From: VAZQ01 sp963807865
GTDB taxonomy: Bacteria; Pseudomonadota; Alphaproteobacteria; Rhizobiales; Xanthobacteraceae
Length of the DNA stretch: 64,000 bases
Assembly: GCA_963807865.1 (NCBI GenBank)
Contig: CAWEDK010000032.1
Location: 62,001 to 126,000 of the forward strand
Reading direction: 5' to 3'
In this document: positions 47,145 through 56,536 of the stretch, piece after piece
How the letters are laid out: every line of letters starts with the position of its first letter
Numbering within the stretch: the stretch's first letter is position 1
Notes under the pieces: generated by a model
Databases searched by the model: none
Seen by the model: only the letters and a program-made list of their open reading frames with translations
Told to the model about the DNA's origin: nothing
Made by a program: the position numbers and the translations under genes

Positions 47145-48581
47145 ATGCTCGACCGCAGACGCTTCACCGCCCTTCTGGGCGCCACCGCGCTCGCCGGCGT
47201 TGCCGCGCCGGCGTTGATCAAGCCGTCGTTCGCGCAGGGCGCCGCGCCGCTGCTGCCGCGCGGGAACTACCTGATCAAGAACGGCGCCGTCATCACGGTC
47301 GACACCGCGGGCGTGCTGCCGCGGGCCGACGTGCACGTGAACAACGGCCGGATCGAAGCGGTCGGTCCCGACCTTACGGTTGCGGGCGCCGAGGTCATCG
47401 ACGCGACCGACATGATCGTGATGCCGGGCTTTATCGATACGCACTACCACATGTGGAGCGCGCTCGGCCGCAACTTCGTCGGCGACGGCTTCGGCTATTT
47501 CCCGGCCAAGAACGCGACCTCAAAGCTTTATTCCGCCGACGATTTCTACGCGAGCGTGCGGCTCGGACTTGCCGAGCTGGCGAACGCCGGTATCACCACC
47601 GTGCACAACTGGTCGCACAACACCCGCTCGCCGGCCCACGCCGATGCCGAACTGCGCGCCCACCGCGAATCGATGCTGCGCGCCCGCTATGCCTACGGCC
47701 ACGTCGACCTGATGCCGCGGGAAGAGCCGGTGAGCTTCGCGGACGTCGATCGCGTCAAGAAGGAGTATTTCTCCTCCGGCGCCGCGTTCGAAGGACTCGT
47801 CCACCTCGGCCTGAACCTGCGCGGCCACTCGCAGAGCACGCCGGACACCTTCCTGATCGACATGGCCGGGGCGCTTGAGCGCAAGGTGCCGATCGCACTG
47901 CACGCGGCGCAGACGCCGCCGAACTGGGTCGACACCGCGGACTTCGAGAAGCGCGGCTGGCTCGGCCCGAACCTGCTGCTCTGCCATTTCGTGCCGGCGA
48001 CGGACCGCGACGCCGAATTGATGGCCAAGACCAAGACGCCGCTCTCGTGGGCGACGCATTCCGAATTCCGGCTCGGCCGCGCCGGCAATCCGCGCGAGGC
48101 GCTGATGCGCATGCGCAAGGCCGGCGTGACGGTTTCGCTGTCGTTCGACGCCAGCTCGATCGCGCCGCCGAACATGTTCGAGACCATGCGCTTCACCTGG
48201 AACATGGGCATCCCGTGGCGCGGCACGCCGACCGAGAAGGATCCCGACGTCTCGTTCCGCGAGGTGATCGAGATGGCGACGCTGAACGGCGCGAAGGCGC
48301 TCGGCATCGCCGACGTCACCGGCTCGATCGCGGCCGGCAAGCGCGCCGACATCATCCTGATCCGCGGCAACGACCTCAACATCGCGCCGATCGCCGACAT
48401 CGAGGCGAGCGTGGTGCAGTCGGCGACGCCCGCCAACGTCGACACCGTGCTGGTGGACGGCCGCATCGTCAAACGCCGCGGCCAGCTCGTCGGCCAAGAC
48501 GTCGGCCGGATCGTCAGCGACGCCAAGGCGGCGGCGCTGCGCATCCGCACCGCCGCCGGCGGGAGGCTTGCGCCGCGCTGA
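47145..48581 (+). CDS. Tat-exported amidohydrolase family protein
   Basis: Intact, 478 residues from ATG 47145, with ggaggcgac upstream. A twin-arginine signal (DRRRFTALLGATALAGVAAP) is followed by NYLIKNGAVITVDTAGVLPR and the metal motif MPGFIDTHYHMW. Later ligands are IALHAAQTP (His), NLLLCHFVPAT (His) and VTVSLSFDASS (Asp). The end ALGIADVTGSIAAGKRADII is the standard composite-domain signature of cytosine deaminase/TRZ-like enzymes. Substrates of this group are aromatic amidines and amides. The DapA-like gene downstream may share its pathway. Confidence 0.86.
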   Translation: MLDRRRFTALLGATALAGVAAPALIKPSFAQGAAPLLPRGNYLIKNGAVITVDTAGVLPRADVHVNNGRIEAVGPDLTVAGAEVIDATDMIVMPGFIDTHYHMWSALGRNFVGDGFGYFPAKNATSKLYSADDFYASVRLGLAELANAGITTVHNWSHNTRSPAHADAELRAHRESMLRARYAYGHVDLMPREEPVSFADVDRVKKEYFSSGAAFEGLVHLGLNLRGHSQSTPDTFLIDMAGALERKVPIALHAAQTPPNWVDTADFEKRGWLGPNLLLCHFVPATDRDAELMAKTKTPLSWATHSEFRLGRAGNPREALMRMRKAGVTVSLSFDASSIAPPNMFETMRFTWNMGIPWRGTPTEKDPDVSFREVIEMATLNGAKALGIADVTGSIAAGKRADIILIRGNDLNIAPIADIEASVVQSATPANVDTVLVDGRIVKRRGQLVGQDVGRIVSDAKAAALRIRTAAGGRLAPR

Positions 48582-48663
48582 GGCCGGGAGCCTGGGCGGA
48601 CGGATTTTGCGTCCGCGCCGCCCTCGCGCTAAGTAACGCCGACAACAATCCAAGGGAGCAGAC

Positions 48664-49568
48664 ATGCCCGCACTTTCCGGCGTGATCGCCGCCATCGCCA
48701 CCGCGGTTGACGACAAGAACGAGCCGGACTGCGCGCGTTCGACTGCGCTCGCGAAATACCTGCTTGCCAACGGCTGCGACGGCCTGAACGTCCTCGGCAC
48801 CACCGGCGAGGCGACCTCGTTCTCGCTGGACCAGCGCAAGCGCGTGATGACCGCCTATCGCGATGCCGGCGTGCCGCTCGACCGGCTGATGGTCGGCACC
48901 GGCGCCGCCTCGGTCGCGGACGCGGTCGCGCTCAGCCGTCATGCCGCCGAGCTCGGGTTTGCCGGCGCGCTGGTGCTGCCGCCGTTCTACTATAAGGGCG
49001 TGCCGGACGACGGCCTCGTCGCCTATATCGATACCATCGTGTCGGCGACGGCGGCGCGGCCGGTCCCGATCTATCTTTATCACTTCCCGGCCCAATCGGG
49101 CCTGCCGTGGCACATGAAGCTGGTGAAGCACGCTGCTCGAAAACCCATGGCGGCCGCATCGTGGGCCTGAAGGATTCCTCCGGCGATATGGCCTATGCGC
49201 GCGAGATGGCAGGGCTGTCGCCGAGTTTCCGGGTGTTTCCGTCGACCGAGGCGGTGCTGCTCGATGCCCGCGCCGGCGCCTTCGCCGGCTGCATCTCGGC
49301 CACCGCCAATCTCAACGCCGACCTGTGCGCCCGCGCGTGGCGCAGCGGCGACGCTGGCGCGCTCGATGATGCGGTGACGATCCGCAAACTGTTCGACGGC
49401 AAGCAGCTTGTATCCGGGGTGAAGGCGCTGCTCGCCCATATCCACCAAGATCAAGCCTGGGCGCGGGTGCCGCCGCCGCTCAGCGCGTTCGCGGCCGCCG
49501 ACCGGACGGCGGTGACGTCCGGGTACGACCGGGTCCGCCAGCCAGCCCGGCAGATGCAGGCCAGCTAG
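48664..49568 (+). CDS. DapA-family dihydrodipicolinate synthase-like aldolase (one frameshift)
   Basis: About 301 residues, a TIM-barrel class I aldolase. Marks are the Gly-Thr-Thr-Gly-Glu loop (VLGTTGEATSFSLDQRKRVM), the Tyr motif YLYHFPAQ and the Schiff-base lysine in RIVGLKDSSGDMAYAREM. Frame change is needed near 49140, where KLVKALLEKHGGR is restored. It is not expected to be the lysine-pathway enzyme because the dapA context is absent. Members of this group act on keto acids or hydroxy-oxo acids. The start ATG 48664 follows aagggagcagac. Confidence 0.83.
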
Positions 49569-49729
49569 GGCCTGGCCCCCGCCCCCACCGGCTTTGACTT
49601 GGGCGAAGCGGGGCGACTATAAGCTGCCCGCGCTGGCGGCGAGGTTTTCGCCGCCGCTCGTTTTTGCAACATCACATCACGCCGGACAGATACGCGGGCT
49701 GCCGGCCGCCCGCAGGACGAGAAACAGGC

Positions 49730-49996
49730 ATGGCCAATACGACTTCCGCCCAGAAGGCCACGCGCGTCATTGCGCGTCGGACCGAGGTCAACAAGGCGCG
49801 GCGTTCGCGATTACGCAATTCCGTACGCAAGGTCGAAGAGGCCATTGCCAGCGGCGATGCGGGCAAGGCGCTCGAGGCCTTGCAGGCGGCGGAACCGATC
49901 ATTCAAAGGTCGGCGCAAAAGGGTATCGTCCATCGCAACGCCGCCAGCCGTAAGGTGTCGCGCCTGACCAAGCGCGTGGCGCAGCTCGGCAAATAA
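49730..49996 (+). CDS. rpsT: Small ribosomal subunit protein bS20
   Basis: Intact, 88 residues from ATG 49730 with caggc upstream. A lysine/arginine-rich three-helix protein binding 16S rRNA: MANTTSAQKATRVIARRTEV, NKARRSRLRNSVRKVEEAI and GIVHRNAASRKVSRLTKRV are diagnostic. It immediately precedes dnaA, the common order in alpha- and gammaproteobacteria, and is followed by two terminators. Confidence 0.96.
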   Translation: MANTTSAQKATRVIARRTEVNKARRSRLRNSVRKVEEAIASGDAGKALEALQAAEPIIQRSAQKGIVHRNAASRKVSRLTKRVAQLGK

Positions 49997-50018
49997 CGCG
50001 AGTCTCGGCTTTCCCACT

Positions 50019-50045
50019 AAAAGCCCGGCGTTTCGCCGGGCTTTT
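50019..50045 (+). terminator. First terminator after rpsT
   Basis: gcccggcg and cgccgggc around ttt with aaaa before and tttt after, so it can work in both directions. Confidence 0.85.
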
Positions 50046-50060
50046 GCCTTTCGCATTACC

Positions 50061-50083
50061 AGCCCGGCGTTCGCCGGGCTTTT
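50061..50083 (+). terminator. Second terminator after rpsT, near-copy of the first
   Basis: agcccggcg and cgccgggct around tt, followed by tttt. The stem is almost identical to the first terminator, 42 bp upstream. The pair probably arose by duplication. Confidence 0.8.
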
Positions 50084-51018
50084 GTCGTTTGTCAGCCGGC
50101 TGTGGGCAACGGTGATATGTTCACGTTTCGCCCCACTTCGATGTTGCGAATCCGTCACGACCGTGTGGTACTCGGGAACTAAACGAAACATAAACTTCAC
50201 CGCAATGCCGCGGTGACGAGCGGTCGTTGAATTTGCGCCGGGCTACCCGCGGTTTCCGCTCAAAAAATCTACCTATTGCAGAACGACTTAGACTCCAAGA
50301 AGCGCGAAGGACCTCAATTTTATGACAGGCCGGCTGCGGAGGCTCAGCCTCGCCGGCCCCGGCTCGCACGCCGCCCCTCGCCACCTGACCGTTCGATTTT
50401 CTATTTGTAAATCAATGATCTATCGTGGGCATTCGCAGCTCCGCGAAGCGCCAACAGATCGGCGTGACGTGACCTCGGCAACCGGTGTGCTATTGAAGCC
50501 GTTGCAGCCGACCTGCGCCGTGCTATTTTGGCACCGCCGCCGGGGACACCGGCGGCTCTCAGTAAAACGGTTCGTATTCGAGCCCATAAAATTGGGGCGG
50601 TGAGCTATGTCCGATTGTCCCCAGTTTCGATTTTTCAATTCCCAAAGCTCGGGTCGTACGGACATAAGTCTTAGCTTCGTGACGCTCCGTCTTTAGTTTC
50701 GTAGCGGCACGAAGCGAACCTCAAGTACTTTCGTACCATTGGTTAGCGGTATCATCCTCGCGCATGCGCGGCGGATGAACGGAGTGAATGCGACTGACAG
50801 CATCGCGACGAGTTCAGAAAGCCGCCGGCTCCTGCTGACTCGTCGTCGATTATAACGAGTTTTCGGCACCCGTTCTCGTCTCGTAGCGTTTCCCAGCGTT
50901 CCTCAGTGCTTCCTGGCGTTCTCTGTAGCGTTCGCCCCTCGCGGGGCGCTGTCAGCGTCTGCGTTCCCTGGTTGCGTTCCCGCTCATTTTCACCGAGCCA
51001 GACCACAGAGACGACGCT
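50084..51018. other. Long gap between rpsT and dnaA
   Basis: About 935 bp without a supported gene. No TTATCCACA-type DnaA box cluster was found by eye. The best partial match, tgtgggcaa at 50101, has two mismatches. Contents: an 8-bp hairpin at 50536-50556 (gccgccgg/ccggcggc), AT-rich patches at 50265-50285, 50395-50415 and 50620-50640, and an imperfect 10-bp tandem repeat before dnaA (listed separately). Open frames such as 50322-50603 give basic sequence without domains. The region probably carries the dnaA promoter and regulation rather than a standard origin. Confidence 0.45.
50886..50979. repeat. Array of gcgtt motifs at about 10-bp spacing before dnaA
   Basis: gcgttt, gcgttc, (tgcttc), gcgttc and gcgttc occur at 50886, 50896, 50907, 50916 and 50928, then gcgtct and gcgttc twice more to 50979. 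The first five are spaced close to one helical turn, and the unit reads like agcgttcctc. A perfect 7-bp stem around gcccctcgcggggc lies in the middle (about 50934-50948). All are within 140 bp of the dnaA start. Confidence 0.6.
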
Positions 51019-52448
51019 ATGGCCACGCAGCATGAACACTGGACGCGGGTCCGAGACCGCCTGCGCGCCGAGGTCGGCGACAACGTCTATTCGAGCTGGT
51101 TTGCCCGTATGGACCTGGAGGGCATCGAGGGCGAGACCGTGAAGCTGTCGGTTCCGACGCGCTTTCTGAAAAGCTGGATCGCCTCGCACTACACCGAGAA
51201 GGTCATGTCGCTGCTGGCAGGCCGAGCAGCCCGGCATTTCGCGCGTCGAGATCACCGTGCGCTCGGCGGCGCTGCGGCCGGTGCCGCCGAAGGCCACAGC
51301 CGCCGAAGTCCCGGCGCCGGCGCGCGAGACCGCGCGACAAGCACAACGGCGTCGAAGTCCGGATCGGCGGCGGCGCCGATCTCCGCCGTGCACGAGGCGC
51401 TCGGCGGCTCGCCGCTCGACCCGCGGCTGACCTTCGACAGCTTCATCGTCGGCCGCTCCAACACGCTGGCGCACGCCGCCGCCAAGCAGGTCGCGCAGGC
51501 ACGCCGCGGCGACAGCGTGATGTTCAACCCGCTCTACATCCATGCCGGCGTCGGGCTCGGCAAGACGCATCTGCTGCAGTCGCTGGCCTGGGCCGGCAAC
51601 GCGGCCGCGGAACGCAAGGTGCTCTACCTGACGGCCGAGAAGCTTCATGTACGGCTTCGTCGCCGCGCTGCGGGCGCAGACCGCGATCGCCTTCAAGGAG
51701 GCGCTGCGCGACCATCGACGTGCTGGTGATCGACGACCTCCAGTTCCTGCAGGGCAAATCGACCCAGGCCGAGTTCTGTCACACCCTCAACGCGCTGATC
51801 GACGCCGGCCGGCAGGTCGTGATCGCCGCCGACCGGCCGCCTTCCGAACTCGAAAGCCTCGACGAGCGCGTGCGCTCGCGGCTCGCCGGCGGCCTGTCGG
51901 TCGAGATGGGCGCGCTCGGCGAGGAGCTGCGGCTCGAAATCCTGAAGACCGCGCCGCGGCGGCGCGGCAGCATCCATCCCGGCTTCGACGTGCCGCCGCC
52001 GGTGCTGGCCTTCATCGCCAAGGCGGTGACGCATAACGGCCGCGACCTCGAAGGCGCGCTCAACCGGCTGCTCGCCCACAGCAAGCTGACCGGCCAGCCG
52101 GTCACGCTGGAAATGGCCGAGCGCGAGGTCCGCGACCTGATCCGGCCGCAGGAGCCCAAGCGGGTCAAGATCGAGGACATCCAGCGCATCGTCGCGCGCC
52201 AGTACAACGTCAGCCGCGCCGACCTGCTGTCGTCGCGGCGCACCGCCAACGTGGTGCGTCCGCGCCAGGTGGCGATGTATCTGGCCAAGACCTTGACGCT
52301 GCGTTCGCTGCCGGAGATCGGCCGGCGGTTCGGCGGGCGCGACCACACCACCGTCCTGCACGCAGTCCGCAAGATCGAGAATCTCGTCAATACCGACAAC
52401 GCGCTCGCCGAGGAGATCGAAATCCTCAAGCGCCAACTGCAGGAGTGA
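51019..52448 (+). CDS. dnaA: Chromosomal replication initiator DnaA (frameshifted)
   Basis: About 476 residues. Domain I: WTRVRDRLRAEVGDNVYSSW and SVPTRFLKSWIASHYTEKV. The linker is scrambled by two frame changes (near 51220 and 51340). Domain III has LTFDSFIVGRSNTLAHAAAK, the Walker A region PLYIHAGVGLGKTHLLQSLA and Walker B DVLVIDDLQFLQGKSTQ. Domain IV carries RPRQVAMYLAKTLTLRSLPE and GGRDHTTVLHAVRKIENL, the DnaA-box binding signature. More frame changes fall near 51645 and 51715. An essential gene broken four times with motifs intact points to sequence error. dnaN follows 195 bp downstream. Confidence 0.95.
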
Positions 52449-52642
52449 CTGCACTCCTGCTTGCGCAGGCGGCCTTGCCGCCGCGCGCTTGGGGCGAACC
52501 GCGCGCGTGGCCGAACTGCCGTCGACTTGTGCGCGCGCGCGTCCTTGGCCCCAGGTGCGCGTTGATAAGGCGTCCAGCACCGCCGCCCTTGCGAAATCCC
52601 CCCGTCCACGGCACTTTCGTTGCCCCTCAGCCTGGACCCGCC

Positions 52643-53761
52643 ATGAAGGTCACCGTCGAGCGCGCCGAACTGTTGAAGTCCCTGGGCCACGTCCATCGGG
52701 TGGTGGAGCGGCGCAATACCATTCCCATTCTGGCCAACGTCCTGATCAAGGCCGATAAGTCGAAGCTCGCCTTCAAAGCCACCGATCTCGACCTCGAAAT
52801 CACCGAGACCATCGCCGCCGAGGTCGGGCCCGGCGGCTCGACCACCGTGCCGGCCCATATGTTCTACGAGATCGTGCGCAAGCTGCCCGAGGGCGCGCAG
52901 ATCGTGCTCGAAGGCTCGGGCGACCGCGCCATGCTGACGATCCGCGCCGGCCGGTCCCGCTTCACCCTGCAGACGTTGCCGGAGAGCGATTTTCCCGATC
53001 TCGCCGCCGGCGACATGACCCACACGTTCAAGGTCGCGGCCGCCGATCTCAAGCGGCTGATCGACAAGACCCAGTTTGCGATCTCCACCGAGGAGACGCG
53101 CTACTACCTCAACGGCATCTACCTGCACACCGCGGGTACCGCCAAGGCGGCCATGCTGCGCGCGGTGGCGACCGACGGCCACCGCCTCGCCCAAGTGGAA
53201 TTCGACCTGCCGGCGGGCGCCACCGGCATGCCGGGCGTCATCGTGCCCCGCAAGACCGTGGGCGAGGTGCAGCGCCTGATCGCGGACACCGACGGCGAGG
53301 TGACGGTCGAGCTGTCGCAGGGCAAGATCCGGTTCACGCTCGGCGATGTGGTGCTCACCTCCAAGCTGATCGACGGCACGTTTCCGGACTACGGGCGCGT
53401 CATCCCGGCCGGCAACGACAAGGAACTCATCGTCGACAAGAAGGAATTCGAGCAGGCGGTCGACCGCGTCTCGACGGTGTCGAGCGAACGCGGCCGCGCC
53501 GTCAAGCTGTCACTGTCCAACGGCAAGCTGATGCTCTCGGTCACCAATCCGGATTCCGGCAGCGCCACCGAGGAGATCGAAGCCGAGTACGCCTCCGACC
53601 CGCTCGATATCGGCTTCAACTCGCGCTATCTGCTCGACATCGCCGCGCAACTCGAAGGCGAGGCCGCGGTGCTCAAGCTGGCCGATCCCGGCTCGCCGAC
53701 GCTGATCCAGGACCGCGAGGCCAAAGGCGCGCTTTACGTGCTGATGCCGATGCGGGTGTAG
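52643..53761 (+). CDS. dnaN: DNA polymerase III beta sliding clamp
   Basis: Intact, 372 residues, the ring-shaped processivity clamp. MKVTVERAELLKSLGHVHRV, NTIPILANVLIKADKSKLAF, RAVATDGHRLAQVEFDLPAG, GVIVPRKTVGEVQRLI and the C-terminal GALYVLMPMRV match the three clamp domains. The last motif is the conserved end of beta clamps. It is intact although both dnaA upstream and the hydrolase downstream are frameshifted. Confidence 0.97.
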   Translation: MKVTVERAELLKSLGHVHRVVERRNTIPILANVLIKADKSKLAFKATDLDLEITETIAAEVGPGGSTTVPAHMFYEIVRKLPEGAQIVLEGSGDRAMLTIRAGRSRFTLQTLPESDFPDLAAGDMTHTFKVAAADLKRLIDKTQFAISTEETRYYLNGIYLHTAGTAKAAMLRAVATDGHRLAQVEFDLPAGATGMPGVIVPRKTVGEVQRLIADTDGEVTVELSQGKIRFTLGDVVLTSKLIDGTFPDYGRVIPAGNDKELIVDKKEFEQAVDRVSTVSSERGRAVKLSLSNGKLMLSVTNPDSGSATEEIEAEYASDPLDIGFNSRYLLDIAAQLEGEAAVLKLADPGSPTLIQDREAKGALYVLMPMRV

Positions 53762-53811
53762 CTCGTCGCCGCCGCCTGCGCGATTTCACGTCGGCACAGT
53801 TTCGCTCCAAC

Positions 53812-54824
53812 CTAATTCGCTTCCGCCTTGTCGAGCCGCTGTTCGACGAAGGTCTCCAGGTTGCGCCGGATTTCCTGGTGGCTTGCGTTCAGCACGCAAT
53901 GCTTGATGACCAAAGTCGAATACGACTTCAGGCCATGATGCGTCTCGCTCGTCGAGGCCACGAAGAGTTGCTCGATCCCGCCGCCCGCCGCGCGGAACCG
54001 CTCGACGAATTCACTTTGATTCTGGCTTGGCACCACCTTGTCCTGCGGATCGGTGAGCACGATGATCCTGCGCTGAACTGTTCCGAAGGATCTGCGGGAA
54101 TCATTTTCACCGGGTCGAATCGTTCCAGCTCGGGTGTGTCGACCGGCTTCGCCTTCGTCAGCAACGCCAGGCGCCCGGAACCCGGCACCGCGCAGCCGAT
54201 GTCCCCGCGCAACGCCAGCAACCCGCCGATCAGCGTCGAGCCGCCGGAATTGCCGAACAGGTGAAATCCGCGGTAGCCGTGCCGTTCCTTGATCGCATCG
54301 AGCGCCGCGTTCGTGACACGCAGTTCGAGCATGGTCCGGCGCAGGCCATGATGGCCGGATGAGCCATCGAGCCCCATGCGCCCAAGAATGATCGCGGTCG
54401 CCCCGGTGCGTCGCGAAAGCTTGCGCGCCTGATCGGCCAGATCCGCGGTATCGATGTCCTTGGCGCGGCGCTCCTGGTTGCTATTCTTGCGAGCCCGGCT
54501 GCGATGCTTTCCGCTCCGGATGTTCTCATGCAGGGTGTCGAACGTCGGCTTGTCGCCGCTGAGATAAACCACCGGCTGAGCGTCGCTGCCGCCGGCAGCC
54601 GAAACGTAATAGCGCATGCAGAAGCCATGCCCGTAGGCAGTCACCCAAACGGCATGGCGGATTTGGCCGCATGCTTCGGCCGTTATGTCGCTGCCGCGCA
54701 ACATGTCGCGCGCCCTGATGGTCTCGCTGCGCGCCGGACTTGAGGCCAGCAGCGCCCCGGCGACCACCACGCCCCAGCTCCACACGAACGTCATGCGACC
54801 GACGCGATGGCATTGCAGGTTCAT
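53812..54824 (-). CDS. Secreted alpha/beta-hydrolase-like protein (one frameshift)
   Basis: About 337 residues, from ATG 54824 with a strong GGGAGG site. Signal or anchor: MTFVWSWGVVVAGALLASSP. The mature part shows VWVTAYGHGFCMRYYVSAAG, TGATAIILGRMGLDGSSGHH, the nucleophile elbow GFHLFGNSGGSTLIGGLLA, Asp in MLTDPQDKVVPSQNQSEFVE and His in STSETHHGLKSYSTLV. The last two are in the next frame, joined near 54065. The Ser-Asp-His order is that of an alpha/beta hydrolase. The substrate is unknown. It lies on the strand opposite the dnaN-recF pair, an insertion in an otherwise conserved order. Confidence 0.75.
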
Positions 54825-55062
54825 CGGTTCCCTCCCGTTGTCTCGACGCTGCGATTGACTTGCCAGAAGGATGGGCGGATTTCTGTGACGGCCGTCACAC
54901 GGCCACCCCCGTCATTGACGGAGGCGGCGTCATATCGAGTCGCACCGGACTCGGATAACGTCCTGAAGTTGGTAGATCGATCGCACGCCTGATCTCACTG
55001 GTGCCCTCGGCGCCACCTCCGCTTCGGCGCAGAGGACAGCCAGAGTTCGTAACCCGCCGCCC

Positions 55063-56202
55063 ATGCCCGCCGCCCGCATCCGCCGCCTGAGGCTGAACAA
55101 CTTCCGTACCTATCGGACGGCGCAGATCGACGTCAGCGCGCAGGCGGTCGTACTGGTCGGCCCCAATGGCGCCGGCAAGACCAATGTGCTGGAAGCGATC
55201 TCGTTCCTGGCGCCGGGGCGCGGATTGCGCCGCGCCACGCTGGAGGACGTCGCTTTCGTCGAGGGCGACGGCTCATGGGCGGTGTCGGCCGATCTCGAGG
55301 GAGCGCTCGGCCTCGCGATGGTCGCCACCGGCATCGAGCCGCCGCCCGCCGAGGACGCACAGGTCTCCCGCAAGTGCCGGATCGACCGCGAACCGGTCAC
55401 GTCCGCCAATGCCTTCGTCGATCATCTGCGCGTCAACTGGCTGGTGCCGGCGATGGACCAGCTGTTCGCCGGACCGGCCTCCGAGCGGCGGCGCTTCCTC
55501 GACCGGCTGGTGCTGGCGGTCGATGCCGAGCACATGACCCGGGTCAATGCGCTCGACCGGTCGCTGCGATCGCGCAACCGGCTGCTGGAGGATCCGCGCG
55601 CCGATTCGCATTGGCTCGATGCCATCGAGCACGAAACCGCCGAACTCGCGGTGGCGGTGAGCGCGATGCGGGCCGAAACGGTGTCGCGTCTGCAGACGAC
55701 GCTCGCCGAGCGCCGCAACCCGCCGTCGCCCTTCCCGGCGGCCGAGATCGCGCTCGACGGCTGGATGGACAAGCTGGTGAGGTCGCATCCGGCGGTCGAG
55801 GTCGAGGACCGTTATCGCACCATCCTGCGCGACAATCGTCCGCGCGATGCCGCCGCCGGACGTACGCTCGACGGCCCTCACCTCACCGATCTCTCGGTGA
55901 CGTATGCCAGCAAGGGCATCGCCGCCGCCGAAGGATCGACCGGCGAGCAGAAGGCGCTGCTGATTTCGCTGGTGCTGGCGCACACCCGGCTGATCGCCGA
56001 AATGTCGGGCTTTGCGCCGGTCCTGCTGCTCGACGAGGTGGTCGCACATCTCGACCCGTTGCGCCGCGCCGCGCTCTATGACGAACTGGGACAGCTCGGC
56101 GCGCAGATTTGGATTACCGGCGCCGACGCCGCCGCCTTCGCGGACATCGAAGGCCGGGCCGACATCTTCGAGGTCAGTCCCGGACAGATTCGCCAACGCT
56201 AG
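55063..56202 (+). CDS. recF: DNA replication and repair protein RecF
   Basis: Intact, 379 residues, an SMC-like ATPase that loads RecA at gaps. Walker A is VLVGPNGAGKTNVLEAIS (about 31-48), the signature GIAAAEGSTGEQKALLISLV (about 286), and Walker B FAPVLLLDEVVAHLDPLRR. The N-terminus is IRRLRLNNFRTYRTAQIDV. Its stop TAG is not free-standing: it is the TAG of the CTAG that begins the palindromic element at 56199. The gene separates dnaN from gyrB only after several unrelated genes. Confidence 0.96.
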   Translation: MPAARIRRLRLNNFRTYRTAQIDVSAQAVVLVGPNGAGKTNVLEAISFLAPGRGLRRATLEDVAFVEGDGSWAVSADLEGALGLAMVATGIEPPPAEDAQVSRKCRIDREPVTSANAFVDHLRVNWLVPAMDQLFAGPASERRRFLDRLVLAVDAEHMTRVNALDRSLRSRNRLLEDPRADSHWLDAIEHETAELAVAVSAMRAETVSRLQTTLAERRNPPSPFPAAEIALDGWMDKLVRSHPAVEVEDRYRTILRDNRPRDAAAGRTLDGPHLTDLSVTYASKGIAAAEGSTGEQKALLISLVLAHTRLIAEMSGFAPVLLLDEVVAHLDPLRRAALYDELGQLGAQIWITGADAAAFADIEGRADIFEVSPGQIRQR

Positions 56203-56364
56203 TGGAGTGGATTTGACATTCGCTATCCACCTGGCCTCAAGCTCGCAAAGCGAATGTCAAATCCAAACTCCACTAGAATCATAGATTTGCTAGTGGTCCT
56301 TGATTCCAACATTCGCACAGGTGCATGCGGAAGTGGGATGCGAATGTTGGAAGCGGACCACTTG
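56199..56364. repeat. CTAG-bounded two-hairpin palindromic unit (hairpins C and D)
   Basis: Hairpin C (56199-56276): CTAGTGGAGT + GGATTTGACATTCGCT faces AGCGAATGTCAAATCC + aa + ACTCCACTAG, with a two-base bulge on the right arm. A 13-bp AT-rich spacer (56277-56289) follows. Hairpin D (56290-56364): CTAGTGGTCC + ttga + TTCCAACATTCGCA faces TGCGAATGTTGGAA + gc + GGACCACTTG. The unit is 166 bp, built like the A-B unit but about half different in sequence, with matching changes in both arms. It starts in the recF stop codon and shares its last four bases (CTTG) with the next unit. Confidence 0.85.
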
Positions 56365-56525
56365 TGTCCGGATTCCGAAGTTCGCATCATTGTGAGGCAC
56401 CTTCATGTGCGAACTTCGGAATCGAAGGACACTAGCAACTTATTGATCTAGTGTGGCTTTGGTTCAGAAGGCCGCATTTCGGACTCGCGGCAAGAATGAT
56501 GCGGACTTCTGAACCGCCACACTAG
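56361..56525. repeat. CTAG-bounded two-hairpin palindromic unit (copy 2: hairpins A and B)
   Basis: Second copy of the A-spacer-B unit, also 165 bp. Hairpin A occupies 56361-56435, the spacer caacttattgat 56436-56447 and hairpin B 56448-56525. The stems are nearly identical to copy 1 while the loops differ, especially in A. It ends in a perfect CTAG from which the ribosome site of the next gene begins (ctagtgaggatcgcc). Confidence 0.88.
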
Positions 56526-56536
56526 TGAGGATCGCC

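Noticed and set aside
50322..50603. 93-residue ORF in the rpsT-dnaA gap
   Set aside because: Basic, low-complexity product with no domain, no ribosome site and no support from context. Treated as a chance frame.
51019..52448. Programmed ribosomal frameshifting in dnaA
   Set aside because: Four breaks in one gene, without slippery heptamers or downstream structures, and equally frequent breaks in unrelated genes fit sequence error better.
56199..56525. Reading the palindromes as transcription terminators
   Set aside because: The stems are long, but none is followed by a T-tract, and one copy lies between two minus-strand genes rather than at the end of a convergent pair.
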